39,884 nucleotides of DNA, from positions 1 through 39,884 of the forward strand of contig JAHFHG010000018.1 of assembly GCA_023247035.1 (NCBI GenBank), given 5' to 3'. The position numbers were made by a program, and so were the translations under genes. A model generated the notes under the pieces. The model was not told the origin of the DNA. It searched no databases and saw only the letters and a list, made by a program, of their open reading frames with translations. Numbering within the stretch: position 1 is the first letter of the stretch; every line of letters begins with the position of its first letter. Source of the stretch: Candidatus Omnitrophota bacterium. GTDB lineage: Bacteria; Omnitrophota; Omnitrophia; Omnitrophales; Aquincolibacteriaceae. Positions 16,999 through 26,069 of the stretch are shown here, piece by piece.

Positions 16999-17883
16999 TT
17001 ATTTCCTTTGGTTCAGGCCCAGGTTTTTATAAATCTGGAGCGCCGCATTGGATTTGTTCAAGGTGTAAAAATGCAGGCCGGGAACTCCGCGCGCCAAGAG
17101 ATCCTCACACTGGCGCGTCGCATAATCAATGCCGTAAGCCTCAATGGATTTCTGGTCCTCGCCGAATCGCGCAATGGCCTCTCGCATCGGGGCGGGTATT
17201 GCGGCCCCGCACATCGAGGCAAAGCGCTGGATCTGCGGGCCGTGCGTCACGGGCATAATTCCGGGGACGATCGGAATTTTGATTCCCGCCTTGAATGCGC
17301 GATCTTTAAAATTAAAAAAATCCAGGTTATTAAAAAAAAGCTGGGTGATGACCACGTCGGCGCCTTGATCGACTTTATGTTTTAAATGGTCGAGGTCTTT
17401 TTGTTTATCCTTACATTCAATGTGGCCTTCCGGATAACCCGCCACGGCCAAAGAAAAATAGGTCTTGTGCCCGCCCTGGCGGATAAAGGCCACAAGTTCT
17501 GAGGCATACCGGAAACCGCCCGGAGCCGGTTTGAATTCCATTTCTCCTTTGGGCGGGTCGCCGCGCAAGGCCACGATATTTTCAATGCCCTCGGCACGAA
17601 GCTCCTCCAAGATCGACGCGATCTCCTCCCGAGTATGCCCAAGGCAAGTCAGATGGGCGGCCGCCTCCAACCCGATCTCATTTTTAATCCGCGAAACAAT
17701 TCGAAGGGTATTCCGGCGAGTCGTCCCCATTGCGCCGTAAGTCACGGAGACAAAAGAAGGCCCGAGCAAACTGAGTTCGCGGACGGTCTCAAAAAGTTTT
17801 TCCTCCCCCTCCGGCGTCTTGGGCGGGAAAAACTCAAAGGAAAACGTGCGCTTATGATTTTTGTAAAGCTCGCTTAATTTCAT
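16999..17883 (-). CDS. metF: Methylenetetrahydrofolate reductase
   Basis: MetF reduces 5,10-methylene-THF to 5-methyl-THF, the methyl donor for methionine synthase. The 294-residue TIM-barrel protein starts with RTFSFEFFPPKTPEG, has FVSVTYGAMGT, AAHLTCLGHT, NIVALRGDPPKGE and the TQLFFN segment, all in the expected places for the bacterial flavoprotein. It is transcribed divergently from metH, whose product uses the methyl-THF; the two ATGs are 108 nt apart. The start has no Shine-Dalgarno site, and a -10-like TATCAT ends 12 nt upstream. Confidence 0.95.
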   Translation of the reverse strand: MKLSELYKNHKRTFSFEFFPPKTPEGEEKLFETVRELSLLGPSFVSVTYGAMGTTRRNTLRIVSRIKNEIGLEAAAHLTCLGHTREEIASILEELRAEGIENIVALRGDPPKGEMEFKPAPGGFRYASELVAFIRQGGHKTYFSLAVAGYPEGHIECKDKQKDLDHLKHKVDQGADVVITQLFFNNLDFFNFKDRAFKAGIKIPIVPGIMPVTHGPQIQRFASMCGAAIPAPMREAIARFGEDQKSIEAYGIDYATRQCEDLLARGVPGLHFYTLNKSNAALQIYKNLGLNQRK

Positions 17884-17895
17884 CGGAATGTGTGA

Positions 17896-17924
17896 ATGAT
17901 AACGAAGACCATCCGCATTGAGAA
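17896..17924 (-). promoter_or_regulatory. Putative metF promoter close to the start codon
   Basis: On the minus strand TTCTCA (17924-17919) lies 17 nt before TATCAT (17901-17896). Each matches consensus at four or five of six positions. The -10 ends 12 nt before the metF ATG, which leaves a leader of roughly 5 nt and no room for a ribosome-binding site. Confidence 0.4.
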
Positions 17925-17960
17925 GGAAATAATTTACAAATCTTTCTTGTTCTTATCAAA

Positions 17961-17980
17961 TAACACGATTGTGTTAGAAT
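17961..17980 (+). promoter_or_regulatory. metH extended -10 with overlapping palindrome
   Basis: TGTTAGAAT at 17972-17980 is an extended -10 (TGn-TAGAAT) ending 11 nt before the metH ATG; no Shine-Dalgarno site follows. Overlapping it is TAACAC-GATT-GTGTTA (17961-17976), a perfect 6-bp inverted repeat of the size of a repressor operator. A protein bound there would block the -10. No known methionine-regulator site is recognised in it. Confidence 0.5.
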
Positions 17981-17991
17981 ATCGGCCGCTT

Positions 17992-20900
17992 ATGGGACAT
18001 CCTTTTCTTGAAGCGCTGAAAAAAAGAATCCTTATTTTCGACGGGGCTATGGGAACGAACATCCAGAGCCTCGGGCTCGGCCCTTCGGACTTTCACGGCA
18101 AGGACGGCTGCAACGAATTCCTGGTCGTCACCAAGCCGGAGGCCATTACTCAGATTCACGAGAGCTTTCTCGAGGTCGGCTGCGACGCCATCGAGACGGA
18201 CACGTTTGGAGCGAATCGGATTGTGCTCGCGGAATACGATTTGGCGGACCGCACGCACGAGCTTAATGTAAAGGCCGCGCAGCTTGCCCGCCAAGCCGTT
18301 CAAAAGTATTCCACTCCGGATCATCCGCGCTTTGTAGTCGGTTCGATCGGCCCGGGAACGAAAATCCCTTCCTTGGGGCACATCGGCTTTGATGAATTAA
18401 AAAGCGTCTTCAAAGAACAAATCGCGGGCCTGGCCGAAGGCGGCTCGGACGTGATCCTCATTGAAACCTGCCAGGACCTGCTCCAGGCGAAAAGCGCCGT
18501 GATCGCGGCCGATGAATTTTTTACCGAAAGCGGCAGACGCCTTCCCTTAATGGTTCAGGTGACTTTTGAGCGGACCGGCACCATGCTCCTCGGAACGGAT
18601 ATGATGGCCGTGATTGCCTCCCTTGAAATGCTTCCGATTGATGTGCTGGGAATGAACTGCGCGACCGGGCCGCAGGAAATGGCGGATCATCTCCGGACGC
18701 TGTGCGAGTACTCTTCCAAACCTATTTCGGCCCTGCCGAACGCCGGCCTTCCGGAAAATGTCGGAGGCACTGCCCACTACCGCTTGACGCCGCAGGAACT
18801 CGCGGATTTTCACGAGCGCTTTGTCCGCGAATTCGGCGTTTCCATTGTCGGAGGCTGCTGCGGCACGACGCCCGAACATTTGAAGGCCGTGATTGACCGC
18901 GTCGCCGGCCTGAAACCCAAAGCGCGCCAGGTCAAACACGAATCCGCGTGCGCCAGCCTCTACTCGGCCGTGACTTACAAACAAAATCCGCCGCCGCTGA
19001 TTGTCGGCGAGCGCACGAACGCCAACGGAAGCCGGAAATTCAAGGAACTCCTGGAACGCGAGGACTACGACGCGATGGTCTCGATGGGGCGCGAGGCGGT
19101 CCGCGAAGGCGCGCACGTGATTGACGTCTGCGTGGCCTACGTCGGACGCAACGAAACTCGCGATATGATCGAAACGATTTTCCGCTTCAACCAGCAGATC
19201 ACGCTCCCTTTGATGATTGATTCGACCGAGGCGCCGGTCCTTGAGGAGGCCCTAAAACGGATCGGCGGCAAATCCATTATTAACTCGATCAACCTGGAAG
19301 ACGGTGAAGAGCGGATGAGAAACGTCTGCCCGCTGGCCAAGAAATACGGCGCCGCGCTTGTGGCTTTGACGATCGATGAAAAAGGAATGGCCAAGACCGC
19401 GCAGGACAAGCTGCGCATTGCCAAACGGATTTTTGACCTCGCCACACAGAAATACGGAATCCTCGCCGAGGATATTTTCTTTGATGCGCTAACCTTTACT
19501 CTGGGCAGCGGAGACGCCGAATTCCGCCGCGCGGGGCTGGAAACGATCGAGGCGATCACGCTCATTAAAAAGGAATTGCCCGAGGTCCGCACCCTGCTCG
19601 GAGTCAGCAATATTTCTTTTGGCCTCGATCCTGAAGCGCGCCAAGTCCTGAACAGCGTATTCCTCGATATGGCGATTGAGTCCGGCCTGGATGCCGCCAT
19701 TGTCAACGCGCAGAAAATTCTTCCGCTCCATAAAATTTCTCGCCAGGAAATCCAGTTATGCCGGGATATGATTCGTGACGACCAATCCAAGGGCGATCCC
19801 CTTCAAGCCTTCCTCGTTTATTTCGAGAAGAAAAAGGGAACGGTCAAAAAGGAAGAAAAAAGAAAGCCGGTCTCGACGGTCGAGGAATCGCTCAAGAATA
19901 AAATCATTGACGGAGAAAAAGAAGGTTTGGAGGAGGATCTTAAACGCGCCCTCGAAAAATACAGCGCGCTTGAAATCATCAATACCGTTTTGCTGGACGG
20001 CATGAAAGTGGTGGGCGACCTCTTCGGCGCGGGCAAGATGCAGCTTCCTTTTGTGCTGAAATCCGCGGAAGTCATGAAGCGCGCCGTCGCTTTTTTGGAG
20101 CCTTTGATGGAAAAAGTTTCGGGGCAGGAAAAAGGAAAAATTGTCCTGGCTACGGTGAAAGGCGACGTCCACGATATCGGAAAAAATCTCGTCGATATCA
20201 TCCTCACGAACAACGGCTACAAGGTCTACAACCTCGGCATCAAGCAGCCGATCGATTCGATCCTGCGCGCGGCTCAGGAATACGCCGTCGACGCCATCGG
20301 CCTGTCCGGCCTGCTGGTCAAATCCACGCTGGTGATGAAAGAGGACCTCGAAGAAATGAACAGCCGCGGGATTGCGCTTCCGGTGATCTGCGGCGGCGCG
20401 GCGCTGACGCGCAAGTACGTCGAAGAAGACCTGGCCGGTCTTTATCACGGCGAAGTCTATTACGGCCAGGACGCCTTTTCCGGCCTGCGGATTATGGATG
20501 AACTCACCAAACCGGACCGGGCGGCGCGGCTGACTCAAACGGTCCGGGTCCGGGGCGTGAAAAAGGAAGCCGTCATCCTTGAGAAAAACGAAATCACCGA
20601 ACGCTCAAAGATCGCCCGCGACAATCCGGTTCCCCGCGCTCCCTTTCTGGGTTACCGCATTCTCAATAATATCCGCCTGGAAGACGTCTTCCCTTGGATC
20701 AACACAATCGCCCTGTTCCGCGGCCAGTGGCAATTCCGCCAGGGACAAACGCCGCTTGCCGAATACGAAAAAATCATCCGTGAAAAAGTGGCGCCGATTT
20801 TCGAAGAAGTCAAAGCGCGCGCGATCCGGGAAAAAATTTTAGTCCCGCGCGTGATCTACGGTTTTTATCCCTGTTATTCCGAAGGCAACGATTTGGTGGT

Positions 20901-21420
20901 CCTGGACGAGGCGGCGAAAAATGAAAAAGTGCGCTTCAATTTTCCCAGGCAGCGAAAGGAGCCTTTCTTTTGCCTTTCGGATTTCTTCCGTTCCAAAGAA
21001 TCAGGGGAGCTTGACGTGGCGGGCTTTCAAGTGGTGACCGTCGGGGCGCGCGCGACCGAAGAGGCCAAAAAACTTTTTGAAGCGAACCGGTATACGGATT
21101 ACCTTTATTTGCACGGGCTTTCGGTGGAAACTGCGGAAGCGCTGGCCGAATGCGTTCACAAGATGATCCGCAGGGAATGGGGAATCGGCGCTTCGGACGC
21201 CCCCGCGCGCGAAGAAGTGTTCCGGCAGGGCTATCAGGGCTCGCGCTACAGTTTCGGCTATCCGGCCTGTCCAAATCTGGAAGAGCAAACCAAACTTTTC
21301 CAGCTTATTCCGGCGGAAAAAATCGGCGTGACGCTGACCGAAGAATTCCAACTCGTTCCCGAGCAATCCACTTCGGCGATCGTCGTCCATCATCCCAGAG
21401 CGAAGTATTTCAATACTTGA
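17992..21420 (+). CDS. metH: Cobalamin-dependent methionine synthase
   Basis: MetH transfers the methyl group of 5-methyl-THF to homocysteine through cobalamin. From the ATG at 17992 the protein has 1142 residues and all four modules. The homocysteine domain begins with IFDGAMGT and has zinc cysteines at about 223, 289 and 290 (GMNCATGP, GGCCGTTPEH). The pterin-binding domain starts near LIVGERTNANGSRKF. The B12 cap and Rossmann domain carry the cobalt-ligand motif DVHDIGKN with His near 727. The reactivation (AdoMet) domain runs from about 885 with RYSFGYPACPNLEEQ. The 32 residues upstream in the ORF track are unlike the family and lie over the promoter, so they are left out. Confidence 0.96.
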   Translation: MGHPFLEALKKRILIFDGAMGTNIQSLGLGPSDFHGKDGCNEFLVVTKPEAITQIHESFLEVGCDAIETDTFGANRIVLAEYDLADRTHELNVKAAQLARQAVQKYSTPDHPRFVVGSIGPGTKIPSLGHIGFDELKSVFKEQIAGLAEGGSDVILIETCQDLLQAKSAVIAADEFFTESGRRLPLMVQVTFERTGTMLLGTDMMAVIASLEMLPIDVLGMNCATGPQEMADHLRTLCEYSSKPISALPNAGLPENVGGTAHYRLTPQELADFHERFVREFGVSIVGGCCGTTPEHLKAVIDRVAGLKPKARQVKHESACASLYSAVTYKQNPPPLIVGERTNANGSRKFKELLEREDYDAMVSMGREAVREGAHVIDVCVAYVGRNETRDMIETIFRFNQQITLPLMIDSTEAPVLEEALKRIGGKSIINSINLEDGEERMRNVCPLAKKYGAALVALTIDEKGMAKTAQDKLRIAKRIFDLATQKYGILAEDIFFDALTFTLGSGDAEFRRAGLETIEAITLIKKELPEVRTLLGVSNISFGLDPEARQVLNSVFLDMAIESGLDAAIVNAQKILPLHKISRQEIQLCRDMIRDDQSKGDPLQAFLVYFEKKKGTVKKEEKRKPVSTVEESLKNKIIDGEKEGLEEDLKRALEKYSALEIINTVLLDGMKVVGDLFGAGKMQLPFVLKSAEVMKRAVAFLEPLMEKVSGQEKGKIVLATVKGDVHDIGKNLVDIILTNNGYKVYNLGIKQPIDSILRAAQEYAVDAIGLSGLLVKSTLVMKEDLEEMNSRGIALPVICGGAALTRKYVEEDLAGLYHGEVYYGQDAFSGLRIMDELTKPDRAARLTQTVRVRGVKKEAVILEKNEITERSKIARDNPVPRAPFLGYRILNNIRLEDVFPWINTIALFRGQWQFRQGQTPLAEYEKIIREKVAPIFEEVKARAIREKILVPRVIYGFYPCYSEGNDLVVLDEAAKNEKVRFNFPRQRKEPFFCLSDFFRSKESGELDVAGFQVVTVGARATEEAKKLFEANRYTDYLYLHGLSVETAEALAECVHKMIRREWGIGASDAPAREEVFRQGYQGSRYSFGYPACPNLEEQTKLFQLIPAEKIGVTLTEEFQLVPEQSTSAIVVHHPRAKYFNT

Positions 21421-21600
21421 GTTCCGCGAATTTTGTTTTTCTTTCCGTCATTGAATGTTTTTATCGGGAGTCCAGATTTTAGACGATATGTTAAAGCGTC
21501 AGTCCATATTTAAAAAGAATGCCCTGAGTTGCTAACGTAGACGCCCTCCCGAGTTCCCTGAATTCCCCAAATTCAAACTTAGCCCTAAAGGCCGGCTAAG
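21421..21600. terminator. Convergent gap with possible two-way terminator hairpin
   Basis: This 175-nt gap separates the ends of metH and the SUF operon and contains no credible ORF. At 21578-21600 CTTAGCC pairs with GGCTAAG (7 bp, 9-nt loop); the hairpin includes the nfu stop codon. On the minus strand it is followed by TTTGAATTT rather than a full T-run, so it is only a moderate intrinsic terminator. A weaker GACG/CGTC stem lies near 21483-21500. Confidence 0.4.
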
Positions 21601-22180
21601 TTAAAAGCGAATTGACTTGAACCACTTCTTTGATTTCTGGAATGGCTTGGCGGAGGCGGGTTTCGATTCCCATTTTGAGGGTCATGACTGAACTCGGACA
21701 GGAGCTACAAGAACCTTGCAGGTGCAATTTCACGACGCCGTTTTCATACCCATAAAAAACAATATCCCCGCCATCGCGGGCTACGGCAGGCCGGATTTCT
21801 TCATCGAGGATTTGACGGATTTTCTCTTCCGCTTCGTTTGCGGCCGGGTTTAAGGAAGATTGGCTTGAGCGGTCAGACACAACATTTTGAGAGGTCTTAA
21901 AAAACAACCGCAATCCGTCAATAATTTCAGGGGCCAAAAGATTCCAATCCGCTCCGGCGGTTTTCGTCACCGTAACAAAATGGGTTCCGATCAACACTCC
22001 GGCTACGGCGGGAATACGGAACAGCGCTTCCGGCAAAGGAGAACCTTGAGCCGTTTGGAGCGAGGGAAAATTCCTCGAGCCGGATTCCAAAAGCTCGCGT
22101 TCCACCACAAATTTGATCGTGTTCGGATTCGGCGTCATCTCTGCGGAAATCTCAACCGGCGTGGAAGATTCTTGTTTCAT
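21596..22180 (-). CDS. nfu: Nfu-type iron-sulfur carrier with N-terminal Nfu domain
   Basis: This carrier takes iron-sulfur clusters from a scaffold to target proteins. The N-terminal part (about residues 15-95) has the Nfu N-domain opening MTPNPNTIKF. The C-terminal NifU-like domain has the cluster-binding CxxC in GSCSSCPSSVMTLK. At 194 residues the layout is like mitochondrial NFU1. The track's start at 22207 is a TTG inside sufU; the ATG at 22180, four bases after the sufU stop, is preferred. It is the last gene of the SUF operon. Confidence 0.9.
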   Translation of the reverse strand: MKQESSTPVEISAEMTPNPNTIKFVVERELLESGSRNFPSLQTAQGSPLPEALFRIPAVAGVLIGTHFVTVTKTAGADWNLLAPEIIDGLRLFFKTSQNVVSDRSSQSSLNPAANEAEEKIRQILDEEIRPAVARDGGDIVFYGYENGVVKLHLQGSCSSCPSSVMTLKMGIETRLRQAIPEIKEVVQVNSLLT

Positions 22181-22184
22181 TTCC

Positions 22185-22658
22185 TCACCGCTTGGGAGCT
22201 TTCTCAAAATTGAGTTTGGAATCTCTTAAGGCGTCCGCCAGCGCGTGCCAAATCAGGGTGGCGCATTTTACGCGCACGGGAAACTCCTTGACGCCCTCGA
22301 AAAGAATCATCCGGCCGACTTGGGATTTCACGGCTTCAGGGACATTGTCCCGGGTCATCAACTGTAAAAAATTTTCCTTCAGCCGTTCGGCTTCCTGAAT
22401 GGGCTTGTCTTTAATGAGGGACGTCATGATCGAGGCGCTGGATTTGGAAATCGCGCAGCCGCTTCCCTTAAAACCCACGTCCCGGACGGCTCCCTGCTCG
22501 TCAATCTTCAAATAGAGATGATAATCGTCTCCGCACAACGGATTGACGCCGTGCGAATATTGCGTCGCATCCGGAATCTCTTTGAAATTCCGCGGATTGC
22601 GGTTGTGGTCCAGAATGACTTCCTGATACAAGTGTTCAAGGCGCGGTTCGGGAATCAT
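22185..22658 (-). CDS. sufU: SufU-type scaffold or sulfurtransferase
   Basis: SufU accepts sulfur from the cysteine desulfurase SufS in the SUF pathway. The 157-residue protein has the three conserved cysteines in NPLCGDDY, GSGCAISKSSAS and RVKCATLIWHAL, and the family start YQEVILDHNRNPRNF. The long loop between the second and third cysteines fits SufU rather than IscU. It overlaps sufS by 4 nt, in keeping with the working pair of the two proteins. Confidence 0.93.
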   Translation of the reverse strand: MIPEPRLEHLYQEVILDHNRNPRNFKEIPDATQYSHGVNPLCGDDYHLYLKIDEQGAVRDVGFKGSGCAISKSSASIMTSLIKDKPIQEAERLKENFLQLMTRDNVPEAVKSQVGRMILFEGVKEFPVRVKCATLIWHALADALRDSKLNFEKAPKR

Positions 22659-23899
22659 TGGAAGATTTGTTTCACCGTTTGCAGCCCTCGGGCCAGCGCC
22701 TCGATTTCTTCTTTGGTGTTGTAGAATGCAAACGAAGCGCGCGCGGTCGCGGGCAAATTAAAACGCCGCATCACGGGCTGGGCGCAGTGGTGGCCGGTCC
22801 GAATCGCGATCCCCTCCTGATCCAGAATCGTCCCGATATCGTGCGGATGAATGCCTTCGAGAGTAAAAGAAATCACCGCGGATTTATGCGCGGCAGTTCC
22901 AATAATCTTTAAGCCCTCAATCTCCGAGAGCCTTCGAGTCGCCTCAATCAAAAGCCCGTGTTCGTACGATTCGATCCGGTCAAACCCGAGATTTTGGAGA
23001 TAATCAATCGCGGGCCCCAAACCGACGATCTCGATAATCGCGGGCGTGCCGGCCTCAAATTTAAGCGGCGGTTTGGCGAAAGTCGTCTTCTCGAAAGTCA
23101 CGGTCTCGATCATCTCGCCTCCACATTGATAAGGATCCATGGCGTCGAGATGCTCGATTTTGCCGTAAAGGATTCCCACGCCCGTCGGCCCGTAAATTTT
23201 GTGGCCGGAAAAACAATAAAAGTCGCAGTCCAAATCCTGCACGTCCGCTTTGAAGTGCGGCGCGCCCTGAGCGCCGTCGATCAAGACTAACGCTCCCGCT
23301 TGGTGAGCAAGTTGAATCATCTCGCGAACCGGATTGATCGTCCCGAGGGCGTTGGAAACGTGCGTCACAGCGACGATTCGCGTCCGCGCGTTCAATAATT
23401 TTTTATATTCGTCCATCAAAAGCTCGCCCCGGTCATTCATGGGGATCACTTTAAGCGCCAGCCCCTTTTCTTCGCACAAACGCTGCCAGGGAACGATATT
23501 CGCGTGGTGCTCAAGACTGGAAATAAGGATTTCCTCCCCGCGTTTGAAAAATTTCCTGCCCCAGCTTGCGGCCACAAGATTAATGGCCTCGGTCGCTCCT
23601 TTTACGAAAATAATCTCAGTCGGCGTTTTGGCGTTCAAAAATTGGCGGCATTTTTCGCGGACTTGATCGCATTCCCAGGTCGAGTTCTGGCTTAAGGTAT
23701 AAACTCCCCGGTGGACTGTGGCGTATTCGTTCCGGCAGAAGTTGCTGATCCGGTCAATGACGGCCTGCGGTTTTTGAGTCGTGGCTGCGTTGTCGAGATA
23801 GGCCAAAGGATGCCCATTCATCTTGTGCGAAAGAAGCGGAAAATCCTTCCGGATCCGCTCGACGTTAAGGTCTTGGGTCATAAGCATTGGCTTTTCCAT
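22655..23899 (-). CDS. sufS: Cysteine desulfurase SufS
   Basis: SufS removes sulfur from cysteine and passes it to SufU. Over 414 residues it has AYLDNAATTQKP near the N-terminus, LEHHANIVPW, the PLP lysine in CFSGHKIYGPTG and the catalytic cysteine in RTGHHCAQPVM. The ATG at 23899 overlaps sufD by 35 nt; AGGGA lies about 10 nt before it. Other ATGs at 23887 and 23881 are possible and would remove only a few residues before the family core. Confidence 0.94.
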   Translation of the reverse strand: MEKPMLMTQDLNVERIRKDFPLLSHKMNGHPLAYLDNAATTQKPQAVIDRISNFCRNEYATVHRGVYTLSQNSTWECDQVREKCRQFLNAKTPTEIIFVKGATEAINLVAASWGRKFFKRGEEILISSLEHHANIVPWQRLCEEKGLALKVIPMNDRGELLMDEYKKLLNARTRIVAVTHVSNALGTINPVREMIQLAHQAGALVLIDGAQGAPHFKADVQDLDCDFYCFSGHKIYGPTGVGILYGKIEHLDAMDPYQCGGEMIETVTFEKTTFAKPPLKFEAGTPAIIEIVGLGPAIDYLQNLGFDRIESYEHGLLIEATRRLSEIEGLKIIGTAAHKSAVISFTLEGIHPHDIGTILDQEGIAIRTGHHCAQPVMRRFNLPATARASFAFYNTKEEIEALARGLQTVKQIFQ

Positions 23900-25259
23900 T
23901 TTTGATCATTCCCTGAATCGTCGCCTGAGCCCATTGTTCGAGCCGGCGCCGCAAAGGCAAAAACAAAATTTTATCGAGGACCTCCTGGGCGAAACTAAAA
24001 ATCAAGACTTGGCGGGCCAGATTTTTATCCAGGCCGCGGCTTTGAAGATAAAAAAGTTCGTCTTTTGCAAGCTGCCCTGTGGTCGCGCCGTGATTGCATT
24101 GGACATCGTCATTGTCAATGCGAAGCTGGGGCCTGGAATACGCGCGCGCGGAATCGGAAAGAAGAAGATTTTTATCCAACTGCTCGGAATTGGATTGGGG
24201 CGCGTCCCTTAAGACGTGAACAAGACTGTTGAACTCCGCTTGAGCACGGCCGGCCAGAATATTTTTATAAACCTGCCGGCTTGTACAATGCCCGGCGCGG
24301 TGGCGCACCGTCGCGTGGTGAAACACTTGGGAATTCCCGGAAAGCGCGGCGAGCCCGGAAAGCGCGCAGGACGCATTTTCCGCTTCGAAATCCACATTGA
24401 CCTCATCTCGCGTTAAGGCGCCGCCGTGAAAGAAGGCCGCCCTTTCAAAAACGCTCTTTTCCTGCAAATGGCATTGAGTATTTAAAAACGAGTTCGCCCC
24501 GCTTCCTTCAAGATGGACATTCGTCCAGCGCAGCTTTGTATTTTTTCCTAAATAAATTTCCGCGGCCGCATTCATGAAATAAACATTCCTTGTAAGATCC
24601 AAATAATGCGTTACGACCTCCGCTTGAGCGCCGGTTTCAAGGAACACGAAAATCCTGGGATAAAAAACGAGCGGGCTTCCCGAGTCCGCGGCTACAAAAA
24701 TAAGCTCGATTGGATTTTCAACGCGCGCGTCTTTTGCAAGAGAGAGATAGACTCCCTCTTGAAAATTCGAAGCGTTAAGGGCTGTAAACGCATTGGTTTC
24801 ATTTTCAATGCCGCGGCCCAAATAGGCCGTTAGGATCGGATCGCCGTTTTTAAGGGCCTCGCCGAGGTTCTGAAGTTTTGATCCTTCGGGGAGATGAGCG
24901 GCGGACAAATCCTGACGACAGCGGCCGTTCACAAAAACAAGACGGTTTTCATTCGAAGCTAAAAAACTTTTTTTAATTTCTTGAATTTTTTCCGCGCTCA
25001 ATTCCGTCTGCCGGGCCGGCAACGCGAAAGAAGTCTTAAGAAGAGGTTCTAAATGAAGGTACTTCCACGCCTCGGATTTTCTATTGGGAAATCCCAGCGT
25101 TTTAAACCGCTCATAGGCCTTGCGCCGCAGCGCGTGGAGCCAATCCGCTTCCGAGCTGCGCGAGCCGCCCTGCGGCGAGCCGCGCCCGCGTTCAAGGTCG
25201 AGCGATTGGATCCATTCTTCGTAGGTTTTGTTTTCCTTCATTTCTTGTAAGGCATTCAT
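23865..25259 (-). CDS. sufD: SufD component of the SufBCD complex
   Basis: SufD is part of the SufBC2D scaffold on which clusters are built. The 464 residues include the N-terminal RKSEAWKYLHLEPLL, a beta-helix core, and the C-terminal signature DNDDVQCNHGATTGQLAKDELFYLQSRGL. Near residues 24-34 a short stretch (RGRGSPQGGSRSS) is encoded by GC-rich DNA with the repeated unit GCGAGCCGC, in a region that varies in the family. The ATG overlaps the sufC stop as ATGA. Confidence 0.93.
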   Translation of the reverse strand: MNALQEMKENKTYEEWIQSLDLERGRGSPQGGSRSSEADWLHALRRKAYERFKTLGFPNRKSEAWKYLHLEPLLKTSFALPARQTELSAEKIQEIKKSFLASNENRLVFVNGRCRQDLSAAHLPEGSKLQNLGEALKNGDPILTAYLGRGIENETNAFTALNASNFQEGVYLSLAKDARVENPIELIFVAADSGSPLVFYPRIFVFLETGAQAEVVTHYLDLTRNVYFMNAAAEIYLGKNTKLRWTNVHLEGSGANSFLNTQCHLQEKSVFERAAFFHGGALTRDEVNVDFEAENASCALSGLAALSGNSQVFHHATVRHRAGHCTSRQVYKNILAGRAQAEFNSLVHVLRDAPQSNSEQLDKNLLLSDSARAYSRPQLRIDNDDVQCNHGATTGQLAKDELFYLQSRGLDKNLARQVLIFSFAQEVLDKILFLPLRRRLEQWAQATIQGMIKNGKANAYDPRP

Positions 25260-26044
25260 TTTTTTGCTGCAAGCCCAGCCGCCTCCTGATCCTTATTTTT
25301 TTGAAGCAGTCCGTCGTAGCCCTTATTTTCCACTTCCAAAGCCAGTTTTTTATCTCCCGACTGAAGAATGCGCCCTTCGCCCAAAATATGAACGTAATCC
25401 GGCTGAATATAATCCAAAATCCGTTGATAGTGGGTCACCAGAACGACCGCATGATCGGGCCGGCGGAGTCGGTTCACGCCCGCTGCGACGGTCCGTAAAG
25501 CGTCCACGTCCAAGCCCGAATCCGTTTCGTCTAAAATGGCGAGCGTTGGATCCAAAACCGCCATTTGAAGAATTTCGTTCCGTTTTTTTTCACCGCCCGA
25601 AAATCCGGAATTGACGGAGCGTTCCATAAAATCAGCGGCAATCTCAACGACCTTGATTTTTTCCCTGAGAAAATCATCGAATTCCAAGGGATCCATTTCG
25701 GGCCGGCCCTGGGCTTTTCTTTTTTCGTTGAAGGCCATCCGCAAAAATCCGGCATTATTGACTCCGGGAATTTCTACCGGATATTGAAAAGCCATAAAAA
25801 CGCCGGCAAGGGCGCGGGCCTCAGGCGGCATTTCCAAAAGATTTTTTCCCTGGAAAAGGACTTCCCCTCCCGTGACTTCGATCTTGGGATCCCCTGCGAG
25901 GACTTTGGCAAAAGTGCTTTTCCCCGAGCCGTTCGGCCCCATAATGGCATGAACTTCTCCCGCTTTGACCTCCAGACTGATTCCTTTGAGAATCGTCTTT
26001 CCACCTGCATTCGCGCTCAAATTTTTTACTGATAAAAGGCTCAT
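25256..26044 (-). CDS. sufC: SUF system ATPase SufC
   Basis: SufC is the ABC-type ATPase of the SufBCD complex; it is cytosolic and not a transporter. Walker A GPNGSGKS, an FSGGEKKRNEI signature and Walker B LAILDETDSGLDVDAL are all present. The ORF track extends the frame to 26281, but residues before MSLLSVKNLSANAGG lie inside sufB in another frame and are not like the family. The ATG at 26044 has GGGAGG just upstream and gives 262 residues, close to the usual length. Confidence 0.95.
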   Translation of the reverse strand: MSLLSVKNLSANAGGKTILKGISLEVKAGEVHAIMGPNGSGKSTFAKVLAGDPKIEVTGGEVLFQGKNLLEMPPEARALAGVFMAFQYPVEIPGVNNAGFLRMAFNEKRKAQGRPEMDPLEFDDFLREKIKVVEIAADFMERSVNSGFSGGEKKRNEILQMAVLDPTLAILDETDSGLDVDALRTVAAGVNRLRRPDHAVVLVTHYQRILDYIQPDYVHILGEGRILQSGDKKLALEVENKGYDGLLQKNKDQEAAGLAAKK

Positions 26045-26069
26045 TGCCTCCCTCTCGTTTTCCCCACGG

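Noticed and set aside
17884-17991. SAM or cobalamin riboswitch between metF and metH
   Set aside because: The 108-nt gap is too short for a cobalamin riboswitch plus promoters, and no SAM-riboswitch stems or conserved boxes are visible.
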